Shown here: positions 24,530-32,759 of the stretch, piece by piece | Numbering within the stretch: the stretch's first letter is position 1 | How the letters are laid out: each line of letters begins with the position of its first letter | DNA from: JALJPB01 sp034111045 | Lineage (GTDB): Bacteria > Pseudomonadota > Gammaproteobacteria > Enterobacterales > Alteromonadaceae | NCBI GenBank assembly: GCA_034111045.1 | Contig: JAWUYA010000057.1 | Span: 1-64,000 of the forward strand | Length of the DNA stretch: 64,000 bases | Direction: 5' to 3' | The notes under the pieces: generated by a model | Told to the model about the DNA's origin: nothing | What the model saw: the letters and a program-made list of their open reading frames with translations, nothing else | Databases searched by the model: none | Position numbers and translations under genes: made by a program

Positions 24530-24850
24530 TTATTCTGCTGATAAACGGATGTTTATGTCAGCTTGTTTACTGACGGCCGCTGATAAAAACTGCCAAAACT
24601 CGCCGCCACCGCGTTTATCAAACCATTGTTTATTTTCAAAAGAGAAATGATGCCCATTAAATTTTGTGGCTACCCACACTTGATGTAACGGTGCTTGCTT
24701 GTTAATAATGATTTTTGTTTTATTAAGGAAAGTGAGCGTTAAAATACCACTAGCGCCTTCAAAATCGATATCAACACCACAGTCTTCAATGGCTTCTTCA
24801 ACGGCTAAAATTAATCCGTCGGAGAGTGAATTATATTTACTGTCGTTCAT
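24530..24850 (-). CDS. cyaY: Frataxin-like iron protein CyaY
   Basis: CyaY, the bacterial frataxin, binds iron and modulates the cysteine desulfurase IscS in Fe-S cluster assembly. The 106-residue protein has the acidic first helix (LAVEEAIEDCGVDIDFE), the beta-sheet segment HQVWVATKFNGHHF and the W-F-D-K-R-G-G-G-E-F loop. It is the first gene of a run with hemCDXY, only 18 bp before hemC, and is divergent from lptM. Co-transcription of frataxin with heme synthesis genes is an inference from the spacing. Confidence 0.94.
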   Translation of the reverse strand: MNDSKYNSLSDGLILAVEEAIEDCGVDIDFEGASGILTLTFLNKTKIIINKQAPLHQVWVATKFNGHHFSFENKQWFDKRGGGEFWQFLSAAVSKQADINIRLSAE

Positions 24851-25020
24851 TGCTTTTCCTTTTAGTCAGCGAGCTGTTCGAGCTTTTATTTAGCTCAAGG
24901 CTATTAATGGTTGTAATTGATGATGTGCATGTGAGTATAATACCAGAAAAGCGATTTCAAGATGACTTTGCTTGATAAAAAATTTGATTTAAACGACTTT
25001 CATGGCATAAAACTGAATAA

Positions 25021-25215
25021 ATGAACATACAACCAAATAAACTATTAATTTCCTGTTGTTTTACCTCACTACTGCTATTGACGGGTTGCGGGTTAAAAGG
25101 CGATTTATATCAGACTAAAGCACAAGATAGCGTAAACAAAACAACAGAGCCTGTAGTAACAGATAAAGCACCACTAGAGGAAGTAACGCCAAAATTTGAA
25201 CAGGAATTTAAGTAG
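25021..25215 (+). CDS. lptM: LPS translocon-associated lipoprotein LptM
   Basis: A 64-residue lipoprotein (formerly YifL) that helps mature the LptDE outer-membrane translocon. Signal peptide and lipobox LLTGC (lipidated C23) are followed by the conserved GLKGDLY. The C-terminal tail is variable, as usual. Its TAG stop shares one base with the GTG start of lysA, so the two are coupled. Confidence 0.9.
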   Translation: MNIQPNKLLISCCFTSLLLLTGCGLKGDLYQTKAQDSVNKTTEPVVTDKAPLEEVTPKFEQEFK

Positions 25216-26462
25216 TGGACTTTTTTAATCATCAAGGTAGGTCATTATTTGCAGAAAACTGCTCAGTCACTGCTATAGCCCAAACTCATGGTACGCCGCT
25301 ATACCTTTATTCAAGGGCAACTATCGAGCGCCATTGGCATGCCTTTAACGATGCTGCTGGTCAACAAGACCATCTTATATGTTACGCGGTTAAAGCCAAT
25401 AGTAATTTAGCCGTACTTAATGTGATGGCACGTTTGGGTTCAGGTTTTGATATTGTCTCTCAAGGAGAGCTATCACGTGTATTAGCCGCCGGTGGTGATG
25501 CTAGTAAAGTGGTATTTTCAGGGGTTGGTAAGAAATCATCAGAAATAGCGTTTGCTTTAGAGCAAGGTATTTATTGTTTTAATGTTGAGTCTGCCCCCGA
25601 GTTAGACCGTATTAACAAAGTGGCACAAGCTATGGATAAAATAGCTCCTATTTCATTGCGTGTGAACCCTGATGTTGATGCGGGTACACATCCTTACATT
25701 TCAACAGGCTTAAAAGAGAATAAATTTGGCATTGCCATTGATGATGCTCAAGCTGTATATCAGTATGCTGCAAGTTTATCAAACCTTGAGGTTAGAGGTG
25801 TTGACTGTCATATCGGCTCGCAACTTACTGATTTAAAGCCATTTTTAGATGCCCTTGACAGGGTGTTATTATTGGTAGATAGCTTAGCAGAGCAAGGTAT
25901 TAAACTATCTCATTTAGATGTTGGTGGCGGCCTAGGGGTTTGCTATCAGGATGAAAAACCACCTCATCCTGAACAATACGCTAAAGCATTGGCAAAAAAA
26001 TTAACCGCTTACGATTTAAAGCTAATTTATGAACCGGGTCGTGCCATTATGGCCAATGCTGGTATATTAGTGACCGAGGTTGAGTTTTTAAAAGAAAATG
26101 AAGAACGCAACTTTGCTATAGTTGATGCTGCAATGAACGATCTTATTCGTCCAGCACTTTATCAAGCATGGCAAGCTATTATCCCCGTTGAAATTCGTGA
26201 TGATGTAACCGCTAAAAATTATGATGTTGTTGGCCCTGTTTGTGAAACCGGTGACTTTTTAGGTAAAGACCGAACATTGTCAATTAAAGCCGGTGATTTA
26301 TTAGCCGTTCGCTCTTCTGGCGCTTATGGTTTTACCATGAGTTCAAATTACAATAGCCGCCCACGCGCCGTCGAAATTATGGTGGATGGTGAACGAGTTA
26401 GCGTGGTCCGCAAAAGAGAAACAATTGAACAGCTGTGGCTAGGTGAAGAACTGCTGCCTTAG
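25215..26462 (+). CDS. lysA: Diaminopimelate decarboxylase
   Basis: LysA removes CO2 from meso-diaminopimelate to give L-lysine. The 415-residue PLP enzyme has the lysine K60 in YAVKANSN, the HIGSQL and DVGGGLGVCY segments, EPGRAIMANAG and the catalytic cysteine in GPVCETGDFLG. The start is GTG at 25215, overlapping the lptM stop by one base. It sits between lptM and dapF, an order seen in marine gammaproteobacteria, so two consecutive steps of lysine/peptidoglycan metabolism are linked. Confidence 0.96.
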   Translation: MDFFNHQGRSLFAENCSVTAIAQTHGTPLYLYSRATIERHWHAFNDAAGQQDHLICYAVKANSNLAVLNVMARLGSGFDIVSQGELSRVLAAGGDASKVVFSGVGKKSSEIAFALEQGIYCFNVESAPELDRINKVAQAMDKIAPISLRVNPDVDAGTHPYISTGLKENKFGIAIDDAQAVYQYAASLSNLEVRGVDCHIGSQLTDLKPFLDALDRVLLLVDSLAEQGIKLSHLDVGGGLGVCYQDEKPPHPEQYAKALAKKLTAYDLKLIYEPGRAIMANAGILVTEVEFLKENEERNFAIVDAAMNDLIRPALYQAWQAIIPVEIRDDVTAKNYDVVGPVCETGDFLGKDRTLSIKAGDLLAVRSSGAYGFTMSSNYNSRPRAVEIMVDGERVSVVRKRETIEQLWLGEELLP

Positions 26463-26538
26463 TATTTACCATTGGCTTTCATTAGTTTATACCTGATATA
26501 TTGGACTCGATACCTAGCTTGTAAAAGAAGATAAATAA

Positions 26539-27369
26539 ATGTTAGTAAACTTTTCTAAAATGCACGGCTTGGGTAATGACTTCATGGTTATTGATAATGT
26601 TACCCAGAGTGTTTATTTCTCTAATGAGCAAATTAAAAAACTTGCCGACCGTAATTTTGGTGTGGGCTTTGATCAGCTATTGGTGGTTGAGCCTCCTTAT
26701 GATCCGGATTTAGATTTTCATTACCGTATTTTTAATGCAGACGGCAGCGAAGTGGCGCAATGTGGTAATGGTGCTCGCTGTTTTGCCCGTTTTGTTAAGA
26801 TGAAAGGTTTAACTAATAAATCGAAAATCAAAGTATCAACACAATCAGGGAAAATGACTTTATTTACTGAACGCGATGGCAACATATCAGTGAATATGCC
26901 CGTACCAAAATTTGAACCTAAATACATACCATTTACTGCCCAAAAAGTTGAAGGCACTTATATTCTTCGCAGCGAAACAGAAACGGTACTTTGTGGAGTG
27001 GTTTCCATGGGAAATCCACATTGTGTCATTACAGTAGACTCTGTCACTGACGCTCCTGTAAATACTTTAGGCCATGAACTTTCCACCCATGAACGATTTC
27101 CTAAACAAGCTAATATTGGCTTTATGGAAGTGGTGTCACCCGAATTGATTAAACTGCGTGTTTATGAACGGGGAGCGAAAGAAACCTTGGCTTGTGGTAG
27201 TGGCGCATGTGCTGCAGTTGTTATTGGCCAAATGCAGAATAAACTTGCTAAACAAGTGACCGTTGAACTACCCGGTGGCCAATTAAAAATTTATTGGAAA
27301 GGACCAGGAAATTCAGTCAAAATGTCAGGCCCGGCAACCCATGTTTTTGATGGCCAAATCAACATTTAA
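26539..27369 (+). CDS. dapF: Diaminopimelate epimerase
   Basis: DapF interconverts LL- and meso-diaminopimelate, feeding both lysine and the cell wall. Catalytic cysteines are C75 in AQCGNGARC and C219 in LACGSGACA; the start MLVNFSKMHGLGNDF is canonical. 276 residues. It follows lysA by 76 bp and precedes the DUF484 gene by 13 bp. Confidence 0.97.
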   Translation: MLVNFSKMHGLGNDFMVIDNVTQSVYFSNEQIKKLADRNFGVGFDQLLVVEPPYDPDLDFHYRIFNADGSEVAQCGNGARCFARFVKMKGLTNKSKIKVSTQSGKMTLFTERDGNISVNMPVPKFEPKYIPFTAQKVEGTYILRSETETVLCGVVSMGNPHCVITVDSVTDAPVNTLGHELSTHERFPKQANIGFMEVVSPELIKLRVYERGAKETLACGSGACAAVVIGQMQNKLAKQVTVELPGGQLKIYWKGPGNSVKMSGPATHVFDGQINI

Positions 27370-27382
27370 CTTAGTGTAAATA

Positions 27383-28135
27383 ATGACCGATATTGAACAT
27401 AATAAAAATAAGCAGAAATCTGTAATGGATGAAGACGATAAAACAACTTTTATCAAGCAAACTTTTCAATCAGGTGACTTACCGTTAACTGATGAACTTA
27501 TTAGCGCTTATTTATCCGATAACCCTGACTTTTTTAATCGTAATCCTGAACTATTAACCCGTTTACGTTTGTCTGATAATCATCGTGGTGTGGTGTCATT
27601 AGTTGAGAGACAGCAACAGCAACTTCGCCAAAAAGCTCATGTTTTAGAGGAAGAGATTACTCAATTGATGGTAGTTGCTAATCATAACGAGCAATTATTT
27701 ACACTTTACAGCGATTTATATTTACGTTTACTCGATTGCCATTCAGCCGATGAATTACTTAATTGTTTATATCAAGCAACCACTGAATTATTATCTTTAG
27801 CTGATTTTAAAGTCTGGTTAAAACAAAGTACTGAACAAAAACACCAGACACTGGTGAAAAACGATTGTGCTGGCGTGATGCAAAATCGATTAACCAACGA
27901 CGATTATTATTTTGGTCGCCTACAACAAGCCGAACAACAATTGATATTTTCAGAGCCAACCTCTGGCTCTGTAGTTTTAATCAAGCTCAACTGTGAACGA
28001 ACTGAACGAGAAATAGGCTTTATTGCCATTAATAGTAAAGATGCAGAGCATTTTGATCCCCGGATGGACACCTTACTGTTAAGCCAATTTAAAAAACTTG
28101 TGGCTAAACTCTTACAACAACATTTAACACTGTAA
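27383..28135 (+). CDS. DUF484 family protein
   Basis: A 250-residue cytoplasmic protein of the DUF484 (YigA) family, a GAF-like fold. Recognisable features are ISAYLSDNPDFFNRNPELLTRLRL, a short coiled coil (VERQQQQLRQKAHVLEEEITQLM) and a C-terminal GAF-like half ending in MDTLLLSQFKKLVAKLLQ. The function is unknown. In most gammaproteobacteria the recombinase gene xerC follows; here the HAD phosphatase gene starts only 8 bp later, so xerC is absent. Confidence 0.9.
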   Translation: MTDIEHNKNKQKSVMDEDDKTTFIKQTFQSGDLPLTDELISAYLSDNPDFFNRNPELLTRLRLSDNHRGVVSLVERQQQQLRQKAHVLEEEITQLMVVANHNEQLFTLYSDLYLRLLDCHSADELLNCLYQATTELLSLADFKVWLKQSTEQKHQTLVKNDCAGVMQNRLTNDDYYFGRLQQAEQQLIFSEPTSGSVVLIKLNCERTEREIGFIAINSKDAEHFDPRMDTLLLSQFKKLVAKLLQQHLTL

Positions 28136-28143
28136 AACCGCCA

Positions 28144-28875
28144 ATGAAATTTTACCGACGTTTATCACCGATTAAAGCCATTAGTTTTGATCTCGATGAT
28201 ACTTTATATGCCAATCACCCGGTGATGCTTAGTGCAGAAGCCAAGATGATTGATTATTTTTCTGAACATTTTGTCGATGTATTGCAGGGTAAATTAAAGG
28301 GGGTAGTGCTTAACCAAAAATTCTGGTCAATCGCTAAAACTCAGGCAATTACCACAAAAGCTTGGCTGGCTGATGATGTTGTCGGCTTACGACTCGAAAG
28401 TTACTATTTAGGTATTTTATCATTAGGTTATAATCAACAACAAGCTAAGGGCAAGGCTCAACAAGCGATGGATTACTTTGCTGTTGTACGGAGCCAATTT
28501 ACTGTTCCCGAGATAAGCCACCAATTATTAAAACAACTGGCAGAAGTTTATCCTCTAGTAGCCATTAGTAATGGTAATGTTGATACTAAAGCCATTGGCA
28601 TTGCTCACTACTTTCAACATATTTTTCATGCAACCGGAGGGGTAAAACAAAAACCCCATGGGCAAATGTTTGAACTCACCTGTGCTAAACTTTCGATTGC
28701 ACCAGAGCAGTTATTGCATGTCGGCGATTGTGGTCGTGCTGATATTCAAGGGGCAATCGCTGCAGGTTGCCAATCGGCCTGGTTACCACGATATAACATT
28801 GGGAAGCCTGTCATGGTATTACCCAGTATAGAATTGTTAGCCGTTGAAGAGCTTGCCCAGTTATTATTGCCTTAA
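28144..28875 (+). CDS. yigB: HAD family hydrolase, YigB-type flavin mononucleotide phosphatase
   Basis: A 243-residue haloacid dehalogenase phosphatase like YigB, which removes phosphate from 5-amino-6-ribitylamino-uracil phosphate or FMN in riboflavin metabolism. The nucleophile motif DLDDTLY (about residues 17-23), ISNGNVD (motif II) and HVGDCGRADIQGA (motif IV) are clear. It lies between DUF484 and uvrD as in related genomes, apart from the missing xerC. Confidence 0.9.
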   Translation: MKFYRRLSPIKAISFDLDDTLYANHPVMLSAEAKMIDYFSEHFVDVLQGKLKGVVLNQKFWSIAKTQAITTKAWLADDVVGLRLESYYLGILSLGYNQQQAKGKAQQAMDYFAVVRSQFTVPEISHQLLKQLAEVYPLVAISNGNVDTKAIGIAHYFQHIFHATGGVKQKPHGQMFELTCAKLSIAPEQLLHVGDCGRADIQGAIAAGCQSAWLPRYNIGKPVMVLPSIELLAVEELAQLLLP

Positions 28876-28959
28876 TTAAAGATAATAATGTTTTACTAGG
28901 TGATAATATCAAACTCTATCTTTAAACCCATACTCCTAACTGACAAATGTGATTTTCCT

Positions 28960-31155
28960 ATGGATGTTTCAGAATTACTTGACGCTTTAAATGATAAACA
29001 ACGTGAAATTGTTGCTGCCCCTAAACAAAACATGCTGGTACTCGCTGGTGCTGGTAGTGGTAAAACACGTGTTTTAGTCCAGCGTATTGCTTGGCTAATG
29101 AAAGTTGAGCAAGTTTCTGCTCATAGTGTTTTAGCGGTAACCTTTACTAACAAAGCCGCAGCAGAAATGCGCGCCCGTGTTGAACAAGTGGTAGATGGCA
29201 ATACTCATGGCATGTGGATAGGCACTTTCCATGGTTTAGCGCATCGCTTGTTGCGTATGCATTTTCAAGAAGCCAAATTACCACAAAGCTTTCAAGTACT
29301 CGACTCTGATGACCAATTGAGGCTAGTTAAACGTATTATTCGCTCGTTAAACTTAGATGAAAAACGCTGGCCGGCAAAACAAATGCAGTGGTACATCAAT
29401 GGTAAAAAAGATGAAGGCATTCGCCCACAACACATTGAAGTTTATGATGATCCTACCGAGCAAACCTTTGTTCAAATTTACCAGGGCTATCAAGAGGTTT
29501 GTGATCGCTCAGGCTTAGTGGATTTTGCCGAATTACTGCTACGTGCACATGAACTCTGGTTAGACAATCCGGTATTACTTGAACATTATCAACAGCGCTT
29601 TGGTCAAATATTGGTGGATGAATTTCAAGACACCAATGCTATCCAATATGCTTGGTTAAACATCCTGGGTAAAGAGAAAAGCCATGTAATGATTGTCGGT
29701 GATGATGACCAGTCTATTTATGGCTGGCGTGGTGCTAAAATAGAAAATATTCAACGCTTTCTCAATGACTTTGATAACGCCAAAACCATACGTTTAGAGC
29801 AGAATTATCGATCTACCGCTAATATTCTAAATTCCGCCAATCAATTAATTGCAAAAAACAATAACCGTCTTGGTAAAGAGTTGTGGACTGAGGATGCTGC
29901 GGGTGAAAAAATCTCAATTTACACCGCTTTCAATGAAATTGATGAAGCCCGTTTTATTGCTGGCCGTATTGGCGACTGGAAAAACTGTGATTGGGGTAAA
30001 GATGAAAATAAAGGAACATTGGATCAAGTCGCTATTTTATACCGCAGTAACGCACAATCTCGTTTATTAGAAGAAGCCTTATTACAAGCCCAAATACCCT
30101 ATCGCATTTATGGCGGCCAACGCTTCTTTGAACGTCAAGAAATCAAAGACGCTTTAGCCTATATGCGTTTGATTAACAATCGTGATGATGATGCCGCTTT
30201 TGAGCGCATTATCAATAAACCAACACGTGGTATTGGCGATCAAACGTTATCTATGGTGAGAGATGCGGCCAAAAGTTTACAAGTGACGTTATGGCAAGCC
30301 TGTCAGCATATGTTGCAAGGTGATTTACTCAAAGGTCGTAGTGCAAAAACTATTAACCACTTTTTTGCCTTAATTGAACAACTTGAAGATGACTCAAAAG
30401 AGTTAGACTTAGACCAACAAGTTAATCTTGTGATTAAAAATAGTGGTATAAAAGCCATGTATCAAGCTGAAAAAGGTGAACGCGCCGAACAACGTATTGA
30501 AAATTTAAATGAGTTAGTCACTGCCTGTCAAACTTTTGAAATGAATCCTGATCTTGAAGATGAACAAACTCAACTGACGGCATTTTTAACGCATGCGGCA
30601 TTAGAATCAGGAGAGTCGCAAGCGGATGATTTTGAGCCCGCGGTGCAATTGATGACTATGCATTCAGCTAAAGGCCTAGAGTTTCCCTTAGTCTTTATTG
30701 CCGGGCTTGAAGAGGGCATGTTTCCATCTCAACAATCACAGGAAGACATTAGTCGTTTAGAAGAAGAGCGACGCTTATGCTATGTTGGCATGACAAGAGC
30801 TATGCATAAGCTCTATTTATGTCACGCAGAGAGTCGACGTTTATATGGTCAAGAAAAACACCATAAAGCCAGTCGTTTTTTACGAGAGTTACCCAATGAT
30901 TGCACAGAAGAAATTCGCTTGCAAAGCCAAGTAAAACGGCCAGCAACCGCTGGCAGGTTGTCATCCAATTTCACCACAGAAACCTTCGAAAACACGGGCT
31001 TTAGTTTAGGGCAAAGTGTCATGCATGCTAAGTTTGGTGAAGGTGTAGTATTAAACTATGAAGGTAGTGGCGCACAATCTCGTATCCAAGTTAATTTTGA
31101 AGATTTAGGTAGCAAATGGCTAGTCGTTGCCTATGCTAGATTAGCAGCCATTTAA
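28960..31155 (+). CDS. uvrD: DNA helicase II UvrD
   Basis: UvrD, a superfamily 1A 3'-5' helicase for nucleotide excision repair and mismatch repair. Walker A is AGAGSGKTR, with motifs TFTNKAAAEM (Ia), DEFQDTN (II), GDDDQSIYGWRGA (III), EQNYRST (IV), HSAKGLEFP (V) and YVGMTRAM (VI). The C-terminal extension ends in an RNA polymerase-binding Tudor-like domain (GQSVMHAKFGEGVVLNYEG). The start at 28960 gives MDVSELLDALNDKQREIV, matching E. coli; an in-frame GTG at 28900 would add 20 unrelated residues. 731 residues. Confidence 0.96.
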   Translation: MDVSELLDALNDKQREIVAAPKQNMLVLAGAGSGKTRVLVQRIAWLMKVEQVSAHSVLAVTFTNKAAAEMRARVEQVVDGNTHGMWIGTFHGLAHRLLRMHFQEAKLPQSFQVLDSDDQLRLVKRIIRSLNLDEKRWPAKQMQWYINGKKDEGIRPQHIEVYDDPTEQTFVQIYQGYQEVCDRSGLVDFAELLLRAHELWLDNPVLLEHYQQRFGQILVDEFQDTNAIQYAWLNILGKEKSHVMIVGDDDQSIYGWRGAKIENIQRFLNDFDNAKTIRLEQNYRSTANILNSANQLIAKNNNRLGKELWTEDAAGEKISIYTAFNEIDEARFIAGRIGDWKNCDWGKDENKGTLDQVAILYRSNAQSRLLEEALLQAQIPYRIYGGQRFFERQEIKDALAYMRLINNRDDDAAFERIINKPTRGIGDQTLSMVRDAAKSLQVTLWQACQHMLQGDLLKGRSAKTINHFFALIEQLEDDSKELDLDQQVNLVIKNSGIKAMYQAEKGERAEQRIENLNELVTACQTFEMNPDLEDEQTQLTAFLTHAALESGESQADDFEPAVQLMTMHSAKGLEFPLVFIAGLEEGMFPSQQSQEDISRLEEERRLCYVGMTRAMHKLYLCHAESRRLYGQEKHHKASRFLRELPNDCTEEIRLQSQVKRPATAGRLSSNFTTETFENTGFSLGQSVMHAKFGEGVVLNYEGSGAQSRIQVNFEDLGSKWLVVAYARLAAI

Positions 31156-31245
31156 TAGCGAAAATTAGTGGTTATCGAGTTTAACTTGATCAAAACCTGT
31201 TGAGGGACGCTAGCCGCTGGTATTTCACGCCAACGGTTTAGTTAC

Positions 31246-32148
31246 TTACTGGACCAGGCTAGCCTTTCTGGCCTTTAAAGAGTCAAGGCTGTAAATAAAC
31301 AGCGCTAGCCAGATAAAAGTAAAGGTGATCATTTTACTCGATTGCAAAGTTTCATGATAAAAGAGTGTCGCCAAGACAAACATAATACTCGGACCGATGT
31401 ATTGAAAAAAACCTAGGCTAGATAAGGTTAGACGCTTGGCAGCGGCAGTAAAGCATAATAATGGTGCGGTGGTAACAATACCTGCCATCATTAAAGTTAT
31501 ATTTAATCCCCAGCCGTTATTAAACATATTACTGGACTCACTTGAAACAAAGAATAGCCAAAAGCCTAAGGCTATTGGCAACATCATTAACGACTCAATC
31601 AATAGACCAATAAATGAGTCTAAGTGCATTTTTTTACGTAGCAGGCCATAAGTACCAAAGGTACCTGCTAGTGCTAAAGAAATCATTGGCAGTGAACCAA
31701 TAATCACTAACTGAATTAATACCCCAACAATCGCTAAAACAACCGCAAATTTTTGCCACTTCCTCAATCGCTCCCCAAGAAAAATCATGCCTAAGGCGAC
31801 ACTAAATAGTGGGTTAATAAAATAACCTAAGCTCGCATCAAGTAAGTGATTATTATTGATTGCCCAGATAAACAAAAACCAATTAACGGCTAAAATAGCA
31901 GCGCTAATAGTCAGTTTTAGCACGACCTTGGGTTGCTTTAAAATGGAGATGAACCTTTGCCATTTTCGGGTAATGATAATAACCACTATGAGCAGTAATG
32001 TTGACCAAAGAATACGGTGAATTAGGATTTCACTTGGACTAATAAGCTCAAGGAGTTTGAAATATATCGGGGCGAATCCCCACATAAAATAAGCGCTAAT
32101 CGCATTAATAATGCCTGCACGGTTTTCAGCGTCTGTCGTATTAGTCAT
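31246..32148 (-). CDS. rarD: EamA family transporter RarD
   Basis: A 300-residue inner-membrane protein of the drug/metabolite transporter superfamily, RarD subgroup. The start AGIINAISAYFMWGFAPIYFKLL, HRILWS and the final FIWLALFIYSLDS are typical; ten membrane helices fit. The substrate is unknown; the old label chloramphenicol-sensitive protein has weak support. Convergent with uvrD, with a 90-bp gap that shows no clear terminator. Confidence 0.9.
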   Translation of the reverse strand: MTNTTDAENRAGIINAISAYFMWGFAPIYFKLLELISPSEILIHRILWSTLLLIVVIIITRKWQRFISILKQPKVVLKLTISAAILAVNWFLFIWAINNNHLLDASLGYFINPLFSVALGMIFLGERLRKWQKFAVVLAIVGVLIQLVIIGSLPMISLALAGTFGTYGLLRKKMHLDSFIGLLIESLMMLPIALGFWLFFVSSESSNMFNNGWGLNITLMMAGIVTTAPLLCFTAAAKRLTLSSLGFFQYIGPSIMFVLATLFYHETLQSSKMITFTFIWLALFIYSLDSLKARKASLVQ

Positions 32149-32232
32149 GAAGTCTTAATTGATAAAAAATTAGCGTTGTGATGATATCATAGCGAGGATA
32201 AATTGTTAGTGTCTCTCAACTAGCACGATCTT

Positions 32233-32487
32233 TTATTCTGCTGATTTAATCAGCGCCTCAAGCTCTGCAAGCTTAGTTTCAAGATGGGCAATTTTTTCTC
32301 GTGTTTTAATCAATACCTGGGTCTGTACATCAAATTCCTCACGACTGACAACATCAAGCTGAGATAATTTACGTTGTAAAATTGTTTTTGTTTTATCTTC
32401 TAAGTCTGTAGCAAGATTTTTTAAGCCTACGGGAATAGAGTCCGTAACTTGTTTAGCGATCTCTTCAATTTTTTTAGCGTTAATCAT
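32233..32487 (-). CDS. ubiK: Ubiquinone biosynthesis accessory factor UbiK
   Basis: An 84-residue protein of the UbiK (BMFP/YqiC) family, an accessory factor of the ubiquinone synthesis complex that partners UbiJ. It has an amphipathic N-terminal helix (KKIEEIAKQVTDSIP) and a C-terminal coiled coil (REEFDVQTQVLIKTREKIAHLETKLAELE). It is monocistronic and divergent from rep. UbiJ is encoded at 40966-41631, so both halves of the heteromeric factor are in this window. Confidence 0.92.
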   Translation of the reverse strand: MINAKKIEEIAKQVTDSIPVGLKNLATDLEDKTKTILQRKLSQLDVVSREEFDVQTQVLIKTREKIAHLETKLAELEALIKSAE

Positions 32488-32759
32488 TATTTACTCATTT
32501 ATTATATTTTGCTGTAACGTTTTACTGCAATAACTCATTGTAAAGTTTTTTACAAAATAGACAATAATTTTCACCTCCAAAACTCTTAGCCTTGAACCTT
32601 AATCTGGACAGTGCCTAGAAGTCATAGGCGTTAATTAGATCCACGATGCTTTATCCCCTAAAACAAGCAAAGTTTATTTATCTATGTTGTCACACAGTAA
32701 AAACAGGTAAAATTCCTTCCTAGCAAATATCAGCCTTAGATAAGTGAGCAGTATGCCGC

